Numbered from the stretch's first letter, positions 50,641 through 63,782 are shown. The stretch is DNA of 64,000 bases from Tetraselmis striata (GCA_006384855.1 VCJN01000608.1:62001-126000), one strand, 5' to 3'. Notes: generated from the letters alone by a model not told the origin. Translations and numbers: made by a program.

Positions 50641-52884
50641 GAGGACACACCGGGGCTCTGAGAAGCGGGACCCGTGTGGCATCGCTCAGTCCGGAGTGCA
50701 CGTGGAAGGTCACAAGCCCATAGTTGGCCGAGCTTGCTTCTCGAGGGCGACCCGCCGGGGAAGAGGCTTGGTCATTATGTATGCCGAGTTGGGGTCCGTT
50801 GCGATGTCCCCAACCCTGACCGTGCCGGCCTCGACGTGGTCTTTCACAAAGTGTCAACGCTAAACGGCTCAACCGCGGAGGTGATGTTGAGTGGGATGGA
50901 CGGAGGTGATGTTGCTCGGAGCATCTTCTAGTGGTAGCAGCGAGCCGGACGCGAGATGCGGGGACTGTGGGCAGCAAGCAAGTGGAAGCAGAGCGCCCGG
51001 CGGGCTGGGAGACAGGCATAGGCGCGCGCGACATGTGCCCGGCCGATGCTAGGGTATCGGCCGGTGCTAGGGTATCGGGCAGATTCCAACAGCCCCCCTC
51101 AATTGTAAACGGGGGTCATCTCCGTCTGGCCGTTGTGTGCAGTTGGAACAATGATGGTCGGAGTCTGGCGCAAACACAATACCGAGTAGTAGTAGTAGTC
51201 AACAGTGACTAGCCTATACATCCTTGATAGCTTCCGGGCGACGCCCTCCCGCGTGCACTGCACTCCATGCTACACCGTCGCCCCACTGTGTTGTCTTATC
51301 CAACACAAGTCTTATCCTCGGAGCTGGTTGGTGATGAGGCCGCGAGGGTGTCATCTTCGTGCCATGGGCGATGCCGGGCAGTGCGGTGCGCAAGATGCTC
51401 TCTTGCAGCCTCTCCGCGAGCGGCGGGGCTGCTGAGCACATGCTGTTGGTAGCCAACGCAGTCGGGGGAGCACAAGGCGGGCTGCTCGTAGCTGAGCTGC
51501 CGGCACCAATTAGTAGTGCTGCCTCGCGCCGACTCTAGGCCCAACGCGCACGCACGCCTCCATGCCAAAGGGCAGATAGCCAACGCAGTCGGGGGGGCCC
51601 AGGCAGCTCATACACATGCGGCTCGTAGCTGGGATGCTCGTATCCGGGGTGCTCGTAGGTGGGCTGCTGATCCGGATGGTGCACTCGCTCTCCTTGCGGT
51701 CGCCATTGCGCTGCATGCCTCGCCGATGATGCAACAACAACAACAATCGCCGGAAGCGGCGCGGAAGTTGGTGATCTTGCACACCAAGCCGCCGCATTTG
51801 CCGGGCTTCTCGGGCCTTTGAATTGGGTTGGCCATGAAGATCGGCGCAGTGGGCCCAAGGGTCGTCGCAGCGGCCGCCTATAAGGTTCACGCGCACGGTG
51901 TCGTAAATGCGCGTTCTCGCCAGGCAGCCCCGAAGAAGTCGCCATGTGGCGTTTTGTTGCCGTTGTATGAAGCACGAATCACGAAACACTGCACGAAACA
52001 TAAAGCACTGCACGACGAAGTGGATGCTTGCTACGCGGCCATGTGTCGGCGGCAAGATCACCACGTTGTTGATTCCGGTAAGTGGGACCGGTTTGCGGGA
52101 TGTGACAGGCGGGACCTGAGTATGTAGGCGCATGGGCGGTTTGCGCGTGGTTCTCGTTGCGACGATCTTAGATGGCTGCTAAAAGACGCGATCCACGCTG
52201 AAACGCTCCATTGTGTTATCATTGTCCGGGTTCATGGGATCCGCACAGCACCTCCGCGACGGTCGTCCGGCGGTCCTTCTAGCAAGCAAAAGTCACTTGC
52301 GGGCTCGCCGGCGGTTTCGCCATCTACCTCTAGTATTGCTAGTGAAACCACGACGTGTGACGGCCTGGCTCGACGCAAGATGTGTAAATTTTTATTTTGA
52401 AGTTTCTCTAAAATGTAAACCTTGTAGCTAAGCACAGCGGTGATTCGACACAATCCCGGGGACTTGTCTATTGAGCGCAACCCCGGAGGCTGGCTCTCAA
52501 GACCGGTAGGCGGAACCCCGATACGGTATGTTGAGCGCCTCCCCGGAAGGCCGGCTCCCTCGGGCCTGCGGTAGGCGGAACCCCGATACGGTGTCGGGAG
52601 GTTTGTGTACCAACCTCGGAGGATCAGCGTGCATCCGCCGCCCCTTGTGGGCTTGTTTTAGGCACCCTTGTGACAGCCGCCTCGGCAGTTTTTCGAACGA
52701 CTCCGGACATGTGCCGGACGCACGGACTTCTGCATGCACCCCCTCGCGCCCACATATCGTGTAGGTGATAGCCCATAACCTAAACGGCTCAAGCGTGGAG
52801 GTGATGTCGAGTAACTGTGCTCGGAGCATCATCTTACACTGGGAGCAGCGAGCCCGGCTCGAGCTGCGGGGACTGTGGGCAGGA
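50641..52884. other. Repeat-derived mosaic without genes
   Basis: About 50860-50995 resembles 52775-52884 (aacggctcaa, gaggtgatgt, gcggggactgtgggcag). 52505-52600 contains two copies of gtaggcggaaccccgatacg. 51615-51670 has short ctcgtag-type repeats. No intact coding region. Confidence 0.5.
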
Positions 52885-53625
52885 AGAGAGTGGAAATAGA
52901 GCCTACTAATCCACTAGCACTTGTGTTGTCGCTACTCCACGGACTTGGTTGCTACCGGCTCCGTCAGGGGCTCCTTGACTGCAGCACATGCACCACAGAG
53001 CAAGCACACGATCGACAGTCTTAGTCGTTGACGCGTCGCCACACGCGAGAACTCATTCGCACATGTTGACCACCCAAACCACTGTAGACCGTACCTCTCG
53101 CGTCATTTAGCGTGTAGCAAATGGATTTCTGCATAGCACCACCGTCCGCCGATAACCTGAGGTGCGCAACCGGCTCGAGGAGCTTGCTCTGGGACTGAGG
53201 TGGGGAAGGGACTGGGGTGCCTTCACGGTTGTTGATACAGTTATGATGAGATGGGCGGGCGTCAGAGACGACGACAATGAACGACCGACGACTGGCGAAC
53301 GTAGTCGTAGCGGTAGGTACGAGTACCGCCCGCCGTCATCTTTAGTATCGGGTAGACTTCGCACATGCAAAATACTGCAAAAGCCCCAGCAAGTCAACGA
53401 CGGGGATAGCGCGGCTGCGCGCATGCGTGCGCGCGTCCTCGGAAAACCATTATTCACCGGAACATCACTTGCCTTATAGTCCCGCGGGCGGGCCTTGCAC
53501 TAATACTATCTGCAGTACAGTCATTTGGCTCTACCGGGATTTCACCTGCCTAACTGGCCCCCGCGACACCCCCCGCGATGCGAGTGGTGCTTGGTGCGCT
53601 CGCTAATGAATGATGGTGTTGGTCG
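52885..53625 (-). repeat. Probable copia-family LTR
   Basis: Inverted counterpart of 5195-5905. It lies immediately downstream of the copia RNase H on the minus strand, where a 3' LTR is expected. A matching 5' LTR right of the gag fragment was not found. Confidence 0.5.
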
Positions 53626-53658
53626 CGTAGCTAATCCCACCGTGATTGTCCTCCATCA

Positions 53659-55073
53659 TTAGGAGTAGCCGGACGTCGGAGTCAAGAATCTCCAAGACGA
53701 GCATTTTGAGGTGAACGCCGTGAGGTCCTTGACAGCCAGTGCCATTGCCATTGTCTCGGCGTCGACATGTGACTGCGCGACACCGTCCTCTGGGTCTTGC
53801 ATTAGTGTTGGCATCGCTGCGGACTTGTAGCTGTATGCACCGTAGTCACCGAGGTGTAAAACGTAGCCGCCACGCGAACGACGTTGTAGGAGGTCAGATG
53901 CGAAGTCTGCGTCCGCGTAGCCCACCAGCCGCAGTCCGTCGGCTGACTTCGCGCCCCGTTTGATGCCAGAATGCATTGTGCCTTTGAGATACCATAGCAC
54001 TCGCCCCAATAAGGCTGTCATGGCGCGAGGTTGCTTCTGCACGCTACCGAGCACGCCGGGTGCCGTGATTATGTCTAGATGAGTGCAACTATTGACGCAC
54101 ATCATGCCGCCCAGAAATTGCACGAAACGGGAGCGTTTTGTGTCGCTGAGCAGTGGGGATGCGCTGACCGTGGCGGGGAGTGCTTGTAGAAGTCCGCGAC
54201 CATGGGTCTGCCGACTTGCAGTCCGACATGCCAAACCGATCGAGCATCTCGTTGATGTAGGCGTTCTGTGTGTATGTGACGCGGTGGTTCGGCCAGTCGT
54301 AGTCGATGGACATACCGAAAACCCACGGTTTGTCATGCGGCTTCACCTTGAAACATGTGCTCAGGCGCTCCTCGAACTCGTCGAGCCAGGGGACGTCGTT
54401 GCCGGAGAGTGGCATGTCGTCGACACATACGCCGAGTATAGTGAAACTTCCATGTGCGCGATACACGAACGCGCATGGGTCGGCGCGGCAGCGACTCCAG
54501 CCTTTGTTGATGCGCCATTTGGACATAAGCTCTGCCCATCACCGGCCGGACTTGCGGAGACCACAGGGACACTTGGAAAGTTGATATATACGACCGGTGC
54601 AATCGTCGAAACCCTCGAGCTGACGCATGAAGACGCGCTCGTTGTCCGGCGTAGGAGCGTTGCGGTAGGCGGGCACGGGGTGGGGCTGTTGGAAGTGTAG
54701 TTGCACGGCTGCGAGCGACGATGGCGAAGAATACCCGCATGCTGGAAATGCGGATGACGACTGGTGCGTAGTTATGATTCTCTGTGTCTCCCTTTCCTAC
54801 TTCATAATTGCCGCAGGCCTCAGCCCGGGATTTTGACCTTATTATGAGTGCCGTCGGGAGCAACCGTCACCTTGAAGACCACTGACCATGAAGGATGTTG
54901 GCGCCCGGAGTAGTAGGATAATACAAGAGTTCCCATGTATGGTTGGCCACCATGCCACTCCATTCTGTCTGGATGGAAGGTCCCCACACATAGCGGGAAG
55001 CGGGGCTCATGGCCTCCTTGTAGGTACGCGGTGTGGGCAGCACATCCACTGCACTGAGCATGGCCATTGGCAC
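53659..55073 (-). pseudogene. Copia reverse transcriptase and RNase H relic
   Basis: 55073-54867: Y-K-E-A-M-S-P ... W-x-x-S-I-Q-T-E-W ... T-W-E-L, the copia RT start. 54526-54089: V-C-V-D-D-M-P-L-S-G, a variant of the Y-V-D-D catalytic motif, then F-G-M-S-I-D. 54336-53659: G-Y-A-D-A-D-F-A-S-D ... R-R-S-R-G-G-Y-V and H-V-D-A-E-T-M-A-M-A-L-A, the copia RNase H. At least two frameshifts. Confidence 0.8.
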
Positions 55074-55611
55074 CTCTAAGAGTGGAGCCGGATCATGTGG
55101 ATAGCTGGCGTAGTCGATGTAAAGTCATCAGCATGACTATCTAGACAGACAATGTCTTATGGTGCGCGTGCCATCATTGCAAACCCAGCAGATGGGCGTT
55201 TGGCATTGGCTGGGCGAACCTCGGAAGCGGAGCTGGGCTGGCGAGGTGCGTCAATTGACAGTGTGTTGCCAACGTCATCTTGTGCCGGTATCTTTGACTG
55301 ATAGCGTCGATGACCCCGCTGATCATCTGCCTCGATGTTACACATGTGATACGTGTCTGCATCCGCCGGCACGATGGAATTGTCGGTGTTGGGATCGGCG
55401 ACGAAGCCACTCTCATCCTCGATGAAGCGCATATAGACGATGCAAGTGGATGGGTTGAGGACGAGGTAGCATGACGTGGTGCCATGGCAGCACCAGAAAC
55501 GCCTTTCCATGCCTTGGCATCAAACTTCCTCCGGGTCCACCAGGGATCTTGACATAACCTTGCAGACAAACACGCTCACTTTGTCTATGTGAATGTCCTT
55601 TGCGCCACGTG

Positions 55612-56367
55612 TTAGCACATATTATGGAGCCTCTCGCTAGTCAGAGCTAACTCATTCTGGCACCGCACGTCGTTTCTTGAGCCAAAGCGCTGCGCTAGTA
55701 GATGTGGTCCAATACTTGTTAGGCACTGGCATCTCAGACAACATGCATGCTGCACGTTGTCCATGATGGTTGCCAAGGGCGCTCGATCTTGCCATGATGG
55801 TTGTGGAAGTACGTAGTTGTCCACTCGGTGCGCCCGCCCATATGCCTCCCACCATGTCATCAATGGCATGTGTCTCAAAGAGTCACTGTCAAATCTGACA
55901 GTGGGTGCATATGGCTGATCTGATTGAGCCCGATATTTGAGATTGAAGTGCATGGTATCATTTAGCATCGATCGCACCGCGGGAAGCACTTTAACTGCCT
56001 CCTTAGTGCGGAGGTGGCGGTGCCGCCGGAAGCGGGACAGGTGACACACAACGATGATGGCGGTGTATTTGAAAGCACCATGTGATGTGCTGTGAATGGG
56101 GCCAAAGACATCATCTGACACATGACTGTCACATGTGTTCGACGGAGCATCAAGAGCGCGAATCGCAGATGCGGTGGTTGCTTTGTTCAAGAGATAGGAG
56201 TGGCATTGGATGTTCCTTACATCACTAGCAAAACTAGGTACACTCAATACCCCATTGCTATGTTGCGCATGCACAGTGCCCATGCAGGGAGGGCCTAGAC
56301 GTTTGTGCCATAGTAGCATAGCTGAGTCAGCCACCGTAGTCAGAAGTGGTTGCTTGGTTATCAACAT
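55612..56367 (-). pseudogene. Copia GAG-pre-integrase and integrase relic
   Basis: Starts near A-M-L-L-W-H-K-R-L-G (the L-W-H-x-R-L-G-H GAG-pre-integrase motif), then D-V-F-G-P-I-H-S-T-S-H-G-A-F-K-Y-T-A-I-I-V-V from the integrase core. Downstream catalytic residues are not convincingly conserved. Confidence 0.7.
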
Positions 56368-57490
56368 TGTCGCTCTCCCGTGTCGAGTCCAGGAGGCGCA
56401 ATGCGTTGTGGCCTCTCAAGCGCACAACTCATGTCGACATAATTAACGTGCCATAGTCAGCACCACCCGGGAAGTTGAAGTTACCGAGCATGCGTTTTTG
56501 CATCCACAAGACGCCGATCAGCCTGCCGATGCCCAGGGGGTTTGTGTCGAGTAGAGATGGGCAAAGACCGCCGGCATATTCACCGTACAAGCAGTGCCAT
56601 GAGAGTGCATTGTCGATATTGCTATCTATTGTTCCGCTGCCCTCGACCGTCACGCCGACATCCCCCAATTGCTTCTCCGCTGGTCTCGGAACGAAATGCC
56701 ACAAAGTCGCTCTTGCGAGCGGTGACGATTCGAGGTTTTTTTCCTTTTTTTCGCCCCCGGGATAGGACTGGCAATAGTGAAACCCTTGCCGCGTCTCTAC
56801 GACGGCCGTTTAGGCAGTAATCCGGTTACGGAAGTTGACGATTCGAGGTGTGCATGCCAAGTCTACGACCCAAGATATGCTGAGTTTGGGAGCGCCAGTG
56901 AAATGTGAGAGAAATGCCAGAAGTGGGGCGGTAGTGGCCCCGCGCAACAACTTCTTCTCCTCCTACTCCTCAGGCGTGAGTTCATCGCCGAGGTCCGACT
57001 CGTCGGCGGGGTAGTCCGCGCTCACGATAGACTCGTCGAAAGTCGCGAGAGCGACGCCGGACATTGACGGTCCGTCGGTTGGGTACTTGAGCTTCATCGC
57101 TTTGATTTATACGCGCAGATACTTGAGGATGTCTGAGTCCCTCGATGTGCACTATCGGTCAAGTGTTTCTCCCCGCACGCGCCACATGTACCGAATGCGG
57201 TTGTCTTACGGAGCAAGTGTGTGGAACGTTGCTAATGAGCAGCGACGAGGACGCGACTAGACGACGGAGTAGGAGTCGACGACCGTGCGACGAATGTGGC
57301 ATGCACGGCGTCACAGTTCGGCGAAGACTGCCTCGAAGCCACTTCGTGACTGCTTAGACTCGTCGTGCTCTGTGTCACTAGCCTCCCAGATTTTGTCGTA
57401 ATTATAATGTAATGCCTCGTAATCGCGATTATCCCACGGAATGGCGTGTGATCGCCGTCGTGTCCCCGGCCAAAAAATTGACAATACGGT
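56368..57490 (-). other. Decayed middle of the copia element
   Basis: A 91-aa frame (56429-56704) may derive from the protease region (N-N/D-N-A-L-S-W-H ... L-L-D-T). The rest is too broken to assign. Confidence 0.35.
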
Positions 57491-58048
57491 TCATATCCAG
57501 ACATAAAGACGGTCACAAAGGTTGTTCCACGCCAGAGCTCCTCGGTTTTTGACCGGTGAGTCCTTGGGCAGTCGTAGCTCGGCACTTGCGTCGGCGTGCT
57601 GCTGAGGTAGTTGCACCATTAGGTTGTAGAGATAATAGCCATGAAGAGGCATGTCGATTGCTTGGTCATCTGTCGGATGGATCAGAACGAGTTGGTCGCT
57701 CACCTCGGGCAGTGCCATGTAGAGGTAGGAAATGAGTGTATTTTTCCATTCGACAAAACCGTCTGGTCGAACGAGCTTCCGTCCGTCGAGCTTGACCGAC
57801 TTAGTCGCTTGTTCGTCCCCACGACACATGCTCGCCTTCCACACGGCACCATGCTGCGGGTTGGCTAAACCGACAGTCTGGCGACGATTTGGAGCACGAT
57901 ACGGTTGATGCCCCAGGTATCCAAAATTTGCACGTGGAGCCGGAACCGGAACCCGAGGTGGAGGTGGAGGTGGAGCACGAGGTGCGGCCCGCTGATTAGC
58001 AAGCGGTGCTTCCATTGTTCTGCGTTGTTCAACATGAAACAAACGCAT
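57491..58048 (-). pseudogene. Copia Gag relic
   Basis: 185 aa with V-K-L-D-G-R-K ... W-K-N-T-L-I-S-Y-L, the pattern k-L-x-G-x-x-x-x-x-W-x-x-x-i-x-x-x-L of copia Gag (UBN2 family). The N-terminus is Pro/Arg-rich with a Pro run. Confidence 0.55.
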
Positions 58049-58794
58049 CTCCTCTCATAAAAGATGTTGTCTGGCGACGAGATCGCGCAGGCCTTACGAT
58101 AGCCGAGTAGTGATGGCAGCGAGCTCATGGTGTTGATGGTCTTGTCGACTGTCGAGTGGTGCCAGACGAGCTTGCAAGCTCGTTGTCGTCGGATTTGTCA
58201 CAACCGGAGTCTTATGTTTCGTCGGAAACGCGTACGAGTTCTTCGGCATTCTCCAGAAGGCTTCGCCGAGAACGACGGGAGTCTCGACGTGTTGTTCGTC
58301 ACTCGCCTCGAGGCTGGGAGAAATCAAGGGAGATGAGTCGGCCATAGTACATGTAGATCCAGTGGGAACTATTGTCGTTCATGCCAGCTCGCAGAGCATC
58401 CAACACATGGATTTGCGCAATACCAGCTCCGACATCTGCAAGTTCTTCGCAACCCTCCATATCCGAGACTTGTAAATGCGTCCGCCGTTGCTTACGACGC
58501 AGCACCGATTGACCATGTTCTCCCACCCCAAAACGCCAGAGGGAGTTCAAAAAAGCATCCGGTCGGCTCGGTGGAGTTGAAGCGATTCGAATTCGAAAAA
58601 AATCCTTCGAAAAAATCAAAAACTAAGCTAAACACATTTTTCTGTCTAGTGATTTGTCTAGTGATTTGCTGTGTATTTGTCTAGTGATTTGCCGTGCTGC
58701 AGGGGCAATTATCACTCGATCGGAGCAGAGACAGTGATTCAAATATCTTTACACACGAATATGTGAAGGCCCATAACCTAAACATGTCAATCCA

Positions 58795-59790
58795 TGGGAC
58801 CTGTCTGTGTGCGAGCTTGCCCACATAAAGATGATGGTGGACCAACTGGCCAGCCCAAGCTGCTGGGATAGAAGAAGTGACAAGAGCAGCATCGCGGGGC
58901 TGAGCCTAGGCGCGACGAGGCGCGCTGCGTGCCGCTATGTGATACTAGCGCTATCATCGCTGAAGTGCAAAGACGTGCCGCCCAACCAAATGCGCAACAG
59001 CCAGCAGCATAGCGCATGTCGACACAGTTGCTGCCACGCTCTCCCGCAGGAATTCTGCATCCTGCGCTGCTCTCGTCTCTTCTACTCCGCACGTTGACCT
59101 GCTTGGGCAGCCCGGGCTGCGCGCCAGCTCCTCCAAGCCCCTTAGTCGCTACTGCTCTACGAAGAGCTGCCCGACGATCCACGCGACGCTGTGCAAAACG
59201 CTGTAATGAAAAACGCACTATGAAGTAACTTGACAGTTGAATCAGCGATGCGTCGATTTTTCATAAAATTTTAAAAGAACGGGTTCTATATCACTGGCCT
59301 AGAGTTCCATGAATTGCATTGCCAGCGCTTTGAAGTACCAGCAGCGAGCGTTTGCATTGCCAGCGCTTTGAAGTACCAGAGTTTTTTTTTCCATTACCAG
59401 CAGCGAGTAGCGAGTACCAGTACTCATAGCCTCCCAACCGTGAGATCGTAATCGGACGGCTGTGTAATTAAGGACCGTGGGCGGGCGGGTGGGCGGGTGG
59501 GTGGATCATAGTACTTAGTAGTACATTCCAGTAGATAAGCGCTTTAGTCATGCACCTATAGGCCCGATCCGCTGCACTATACGGGTACCCGTACGGCAAT
59601 AATAAAGCTCAACGCCGAAAAATCGACGCTGCGCTGGATAATCGAATCGCAAAGTCTCGCATTGGCGCGCGACACGCGCCATGTAATCATCAGTCATCTG
59701 TCATCAACACTCTATAGGGCTGATGTAAGACAAGTCCTCTAGCTCCGGAGCAGCCTATCATAGTGCATACTCCAACAGCTCGTGCGATTC
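58795..59790. repeat. LTR-like repeat, right copy, interrupted
   Basis: 58795-58955 and 59640-59790 match the two halves of 50325-50640. The 680 bp between contains a 33-bp direct duplication (cattgccagcgctttgaagtacca at about 59316 and 59357) and a ggcgggcgggtgggcggg tract near 59480. Confidence 0.6.
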
Positions 59791-60334
59791 GTCGACAATC
59801 CAAACTAGCGAATAGATCTGACGAGATGATGTTCTGTCAAACATATGCATTTTGGCCAGAGTAAAAAACTAATCCGTCTCTCATGAGTGTTGCAGGAAGG
59901 CAGGCTCAGAACCGTAGCTCCGTAACCATCAGTGTCGCGCAACGGCCCGGTGCAGTGGTGTGCGTTGGTGTGCAGATGGAAGCGTGGCAGGAAATTAAAG
60001 TGGAGACGAAAAGGAACTAGTTCAAGAGACCACCCGACGCCATCAGCTTTTATAGCTGTTAGCGCCCCTGCTGGTCAGGCACGGCACCTTGGGAACTAGT
60101 GTTTGAGCTAGTTCTAGTGACTGTAATTCCTTCCGTTGAAAATCCGACTCGGCAGCGTCGTCTGCGGAACTAAATTGCAGGGCGCGTTTTGCACGCTCAG
60201 AGGGGCTGCAGTACTTAGTCAGTAGCTACTTCAGCAGCAACTCTGTAACACTTGGGCTGCAAATCAGGGCATGAACGTGCCTACCAGGGCGCCTATTAAG
60301 CGCCGGGCACGTGCATCCTGCTATTTGCACTTGA
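59791..60334. other. Intergenic, downstream of the WD40 gene
   Basis: No gene or repeat recognised. Presumed 3' flank of the minus-strand WD40 gene. Confidence 0.5.
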
Positions 60335-63300
60335 TCATCGCCCGTTTCGCCAGAAAATGAGGGATCCCTCCACGTCGCCAGCGGCGAGCACGCGGTGGTT
60401 GTGACTCCATGACAGCGCTACCACAGGGCTGAGGTGTCCCTGCACGGAACAGCGCCCAGGTGCCAGCACCAGACTCCCCTGAGTGGCATGAACCGGAGCG
60501 AGAGTGGCAGCTTGTACTGCTACATGTACGTGCCTCAGATTCGAAGTAGAATACTGCAAGGGGTGGCAGCTAGGCCGCAGTAGCTCCGTTGCTCACATGT
60601 GCAGCATCCACCATCTCTGCGCTCGCTTCTACATCGTAGCTCGGCCTCGCTCCCTGTCCATCTAATGCGGAAAATACACGTACTGACACTACCGGAACAT
60701 CTGATTGGGTTCGCGGGTCGAAGAAATGGATTGTATTGCAGCATTAAGTCGGAGGATCACTGGGTAGTATTTGTGATATGGTATATTTCAACATAGATAT
60801 ACTATAAGTTTTCCTCTGCGCGCGGGCCAGGGGGGGTGCAGAACCATAGTATACCGCGAGCCCAAATCGTGCGTGTGGTGCTGGGTGAGGTTTGTTCTGC
60901 AAGTCGAACATTAGCGCGGTACGACTCGAAATCATTAACACCTGAAGCAGTGCGCATCCTGTGTGAGGGTTGTGCACCTGGGTGTGAATAATGGGGGCGG
61001 AAGAGGGAGGACGAGGAGGGGGCACCTGCAGCTGCATGACTGCTGATGGGGCCTGCTGTGGATTGAGTTTGGCTAGGTTGAAGATGGTGACTCCCGGATG
61101 CAGGCAGCCCAGCGCGATTGTTTCCGTCGCCTGCTTGACAGCATACAGTCAGTCCGGGGCCCACGTGGAACCTGCGCAGCTGCACCGAGGTAGGAAGCTG
61201 GGCGTGGAGCTGCCAGCAAGAGCAGTCAAACGCTACACTGGCGGTTGGCTACCTTGGTGGACGCAGAGGGCGGGCAGAAGACGGCATTGGTGTAGGGCGA
61301 GGGCGCCATGATCATTGCCTTGAGCTTTTGCACGATGCGCGGCGCCCGCCCGCTCACCGCTGGCCCGGTGGTGACTCCCCACAGGCACGCACAGCCGTCT
61401 GCCTGTCTCACGGCCAGACCCCATGGCAACCTCATCAGCGACCAGTGACACAGACACTAGACTCCATTAGCCTGTAATGTCACCCAGGAGGGCATCGATC
61501 ATGATCAGAGAGGGGTACACCCTATTGATGCATGACCATGACCACCGTGCCGTGTGCAGTTTGGGATCGGCATGCTCCTCATGGAGGGCGGAGGGCGCAC
61601 CTGGTACGTGAGCACAGTGGATTCGTTGGCTACATCGGTCGGCGGCAGCACCTGCACGCTCAGCAACGGCACCCGCTCTCGCGTGGGCGGCTGCGTGCGC
61701 GTGATCAGCGCAAGGCTCGGCCCGCTGGGCGAGGTGGCGAGGTCCGCGTCCAGCAGCACCAGGTGCCCGCGCGAATCGCCCACCAGCGCCAGGCTCTCTG
61801 TCACTGCCATGGACGCCGCGAACACACCCTCCCACGAGGACGTCTTGAGGGTGTACTTCCCGACGGTGCCCCCTGCGGGACAAGGCGCACAATGCGACAG
61901 AATATGGGCAGGGGATGGCGGAGTTGGGGCAGCCCCTTTCGCTCGCTGGCCGTGCCACCCTGCCAAGAGACTACCAAGACTGAATCTATTGCGGAAGTAA
62001 AAATAGGCTCTATTGGATTCCAACATGAGGCGCTTGGGGCCTCCGCACCAAGGGCCATAATCAAAACATTCGAGGGAATGTCACTGCCATTAATCATGAT
62101 ATCCGTGATGTATCAAATCAGATAAAATCAAGGCCGATTTCTTCCTCTAAAATCAATCAAACATCTGATAATATGAATTGAGCATCATTAATCCATGATA
62201 TCAGCTGCAAACCAACGGCAATTCACTGCCCCTGGAACAACACCGAGACTGCTGTGTATTGTACAGTTACCGACGCTTGCCGGCGGGAAGTTGGCCCACC
62301 ACACTGCAGGCCCTGACAAGGATGAACTGCTTGTCCATCGAAGTGTCGGGTGCTGATATGAAGATACATTCACCGAGGTACCCGATAACTTGATCATAAC
62401 ATCTTCTTAGCATCGATTCATCATATCATATCACGATTGCTTTCATTACAAGACACCAATGCCAAACATTTATCCAACACTGCTTAGGAGCGTTACTCCA
62501 CGAGCAGTAATGCCTCCTCAGCAGGGGGGTGGGATGGGGTGGGTGTATGGGCATGCGCGCATGAGCAGGCCGCCGCCAAGCGGGCCGCTGGTCGCATTCA
62601 CCTGTGGACGCATTGAGGCAGACCACCGTGCCTAGTGCTGTGCCAACCAGCACAAAATTTGGGTTGAGCGGGTGGAACCTGCGCTGAGGTTGCCGTGCAC
62701 AGCAGCTGGTCAGATTATGCACCCTGGCCACATGGCGCAGCCGGACAGTCAGGTGGTGGTTGAGACCCCGGGCGCTACTGCTTGCCTGCAGCAAATGGCC
62801 GAGCCGGGAACCTGCAGCGTGCGCAGGCAGCCCCAGCCTGGCTCCCCCGTCCCGGTGCCCCACAGCACAGCGCTGCCGTCCTCGCAGCAGGCCAGGAGCG
62901 ACGCGTCGCCGGCCGACCAGTCCAGGTCTGATACACCGGCCTCGTGCTCCAAAATCTGCCGCCCGGGGCGGCACAGAGCTCAGCATAACTCACTCCCGCG
63001 GCGGCAACGCGCTGTTCCAATGGCATGGACATCCTGGCGGCAACACCGAGAGGGCCTGCTGGCCTCCTGCGCCCACCTCGCTAGCAGGCACGGCGCACCT
63101 GCATGATCGCAGTCTCCGGCTCCACCTGCATGATCCGCACCTGCCCAGCCTCATCGCCCACTGCCAGCAGGTCACTCCGCTGCGGCGCGAATTTGACGAC
63201 GCTGATCGGCATCTCCGACTCCTCGCACACAACCTCCATCTCTTCCCATGCCACTCCGCGCACGCCATTCAGGCCCCCACTCGAATGTGAAACAGACATA

Positions 63301-63575
63301 CGATTGACTGCTGCGTGCCTCACAAATCAGAATCCCCACCTTGCAGACTGAAAGATCCCAGCGGGGCGGGTGCCACGGACGCCAGCGGCTTGGACTCGCT
63401 GCCCTCTTCGCAGCCAGCCTCGCCCGCTAGGCGGTTATCCTGCGTTTCTGGGCTCTCCCGCGTGCCCACGGGCCGCAGGTTGTCACCGGGTACGGCGCCC
63501 TCGCCGCGGAGCTCCAGAAACTCGCGGAAGGCTGCATAGCCCCCCAGGTCGTTCTTCCATTTCTACCCGCCGCCA
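60335..63575 (-). CDS. WD40-repeat protein, WDR13-like (multi-exon)
   Basis: Minus-strand exons: 63565-63345 (K-W-K-N-D-L-G-G-Y-A-A-F-R-E-F-L-E-L-R-G after a gtag acceptor); 63275-63105 (I-S-V-V-K-F-A-P-Q-R-S-D-L-L-A-V-G-D-E-A-G-Q-V-R-I); 62950-62790 (G-V-S-D-L-D-W-S-A-G-D-A-S-L-L-A-C-C-E-D-G-S-A-V-L-W); 62690-62605 (R-F-H-P-L-N-P-N-F-V-L-V-G-T-A-L-G-T-V-V-C-L-N); 61875-61580; 61450-61245; 61180-60850; and 60540-60335, ending V-V-A-L-S-W-S ... G-S-L-I-F-W-R-N-G-R, stop. WD-type blades throughout; the last blade and the C-R-F-x-P-L-N segment recall metazoan WDR13 from memory, not from a search. A first exon upstream of 63575 is expected. WDR13 is a poorly characterised beta-propeller protein. 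Confidence 0.65.
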
Positions 63576-63720
63576 CCAGGTTGTTAATGCTGCCACCGAG
63601 AGCCATGACAGCGCGGGGCCTGGGTGCTGTCGTCTTAGCGGCGGACCGGGGACCAACAGCCGAGCCGTGCGGCGTCACAGTAATCGTCGTTTCTTTTTCC
63701 ACGCTAAATACCACATAGAC

Positions 63721-63749
63721 CACCCCCCCCCCCCCCCCCGCCCCCCCCC

Positions 63750-63780
<31 letters not shown>

Positions 63781-63782
63781 GG
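63721..63782 (+). repeat. Poly-C followed by (TATATG)n microsatellite
   Basis: Poly-C run of about 19 plus 9, then five tatatg-type hexamers. Probably in the first intron or 5' flank of the WD40 gene. Confidence 0.85.

Larger units (their letters stand above)
53626..58130 (-). mobile_element. Decayed Ty1/copia retrotransposon
   Basis: Minus-strand order gag (58048-57491), protease region, integrase (56367-55612), RT (55073-54089), RNase H (to 53659): copia order, with integrase before RT. Frameshifts and stops throughout. Surrounded by several LTR-like fragments of uncertain pairing. Confidence 0.75.

Noticed and set aside
51510-52133. 207-codon minus-strand frame
   Set aside because: Open in two overlapping frames, with short repeats and no recognisable domain.
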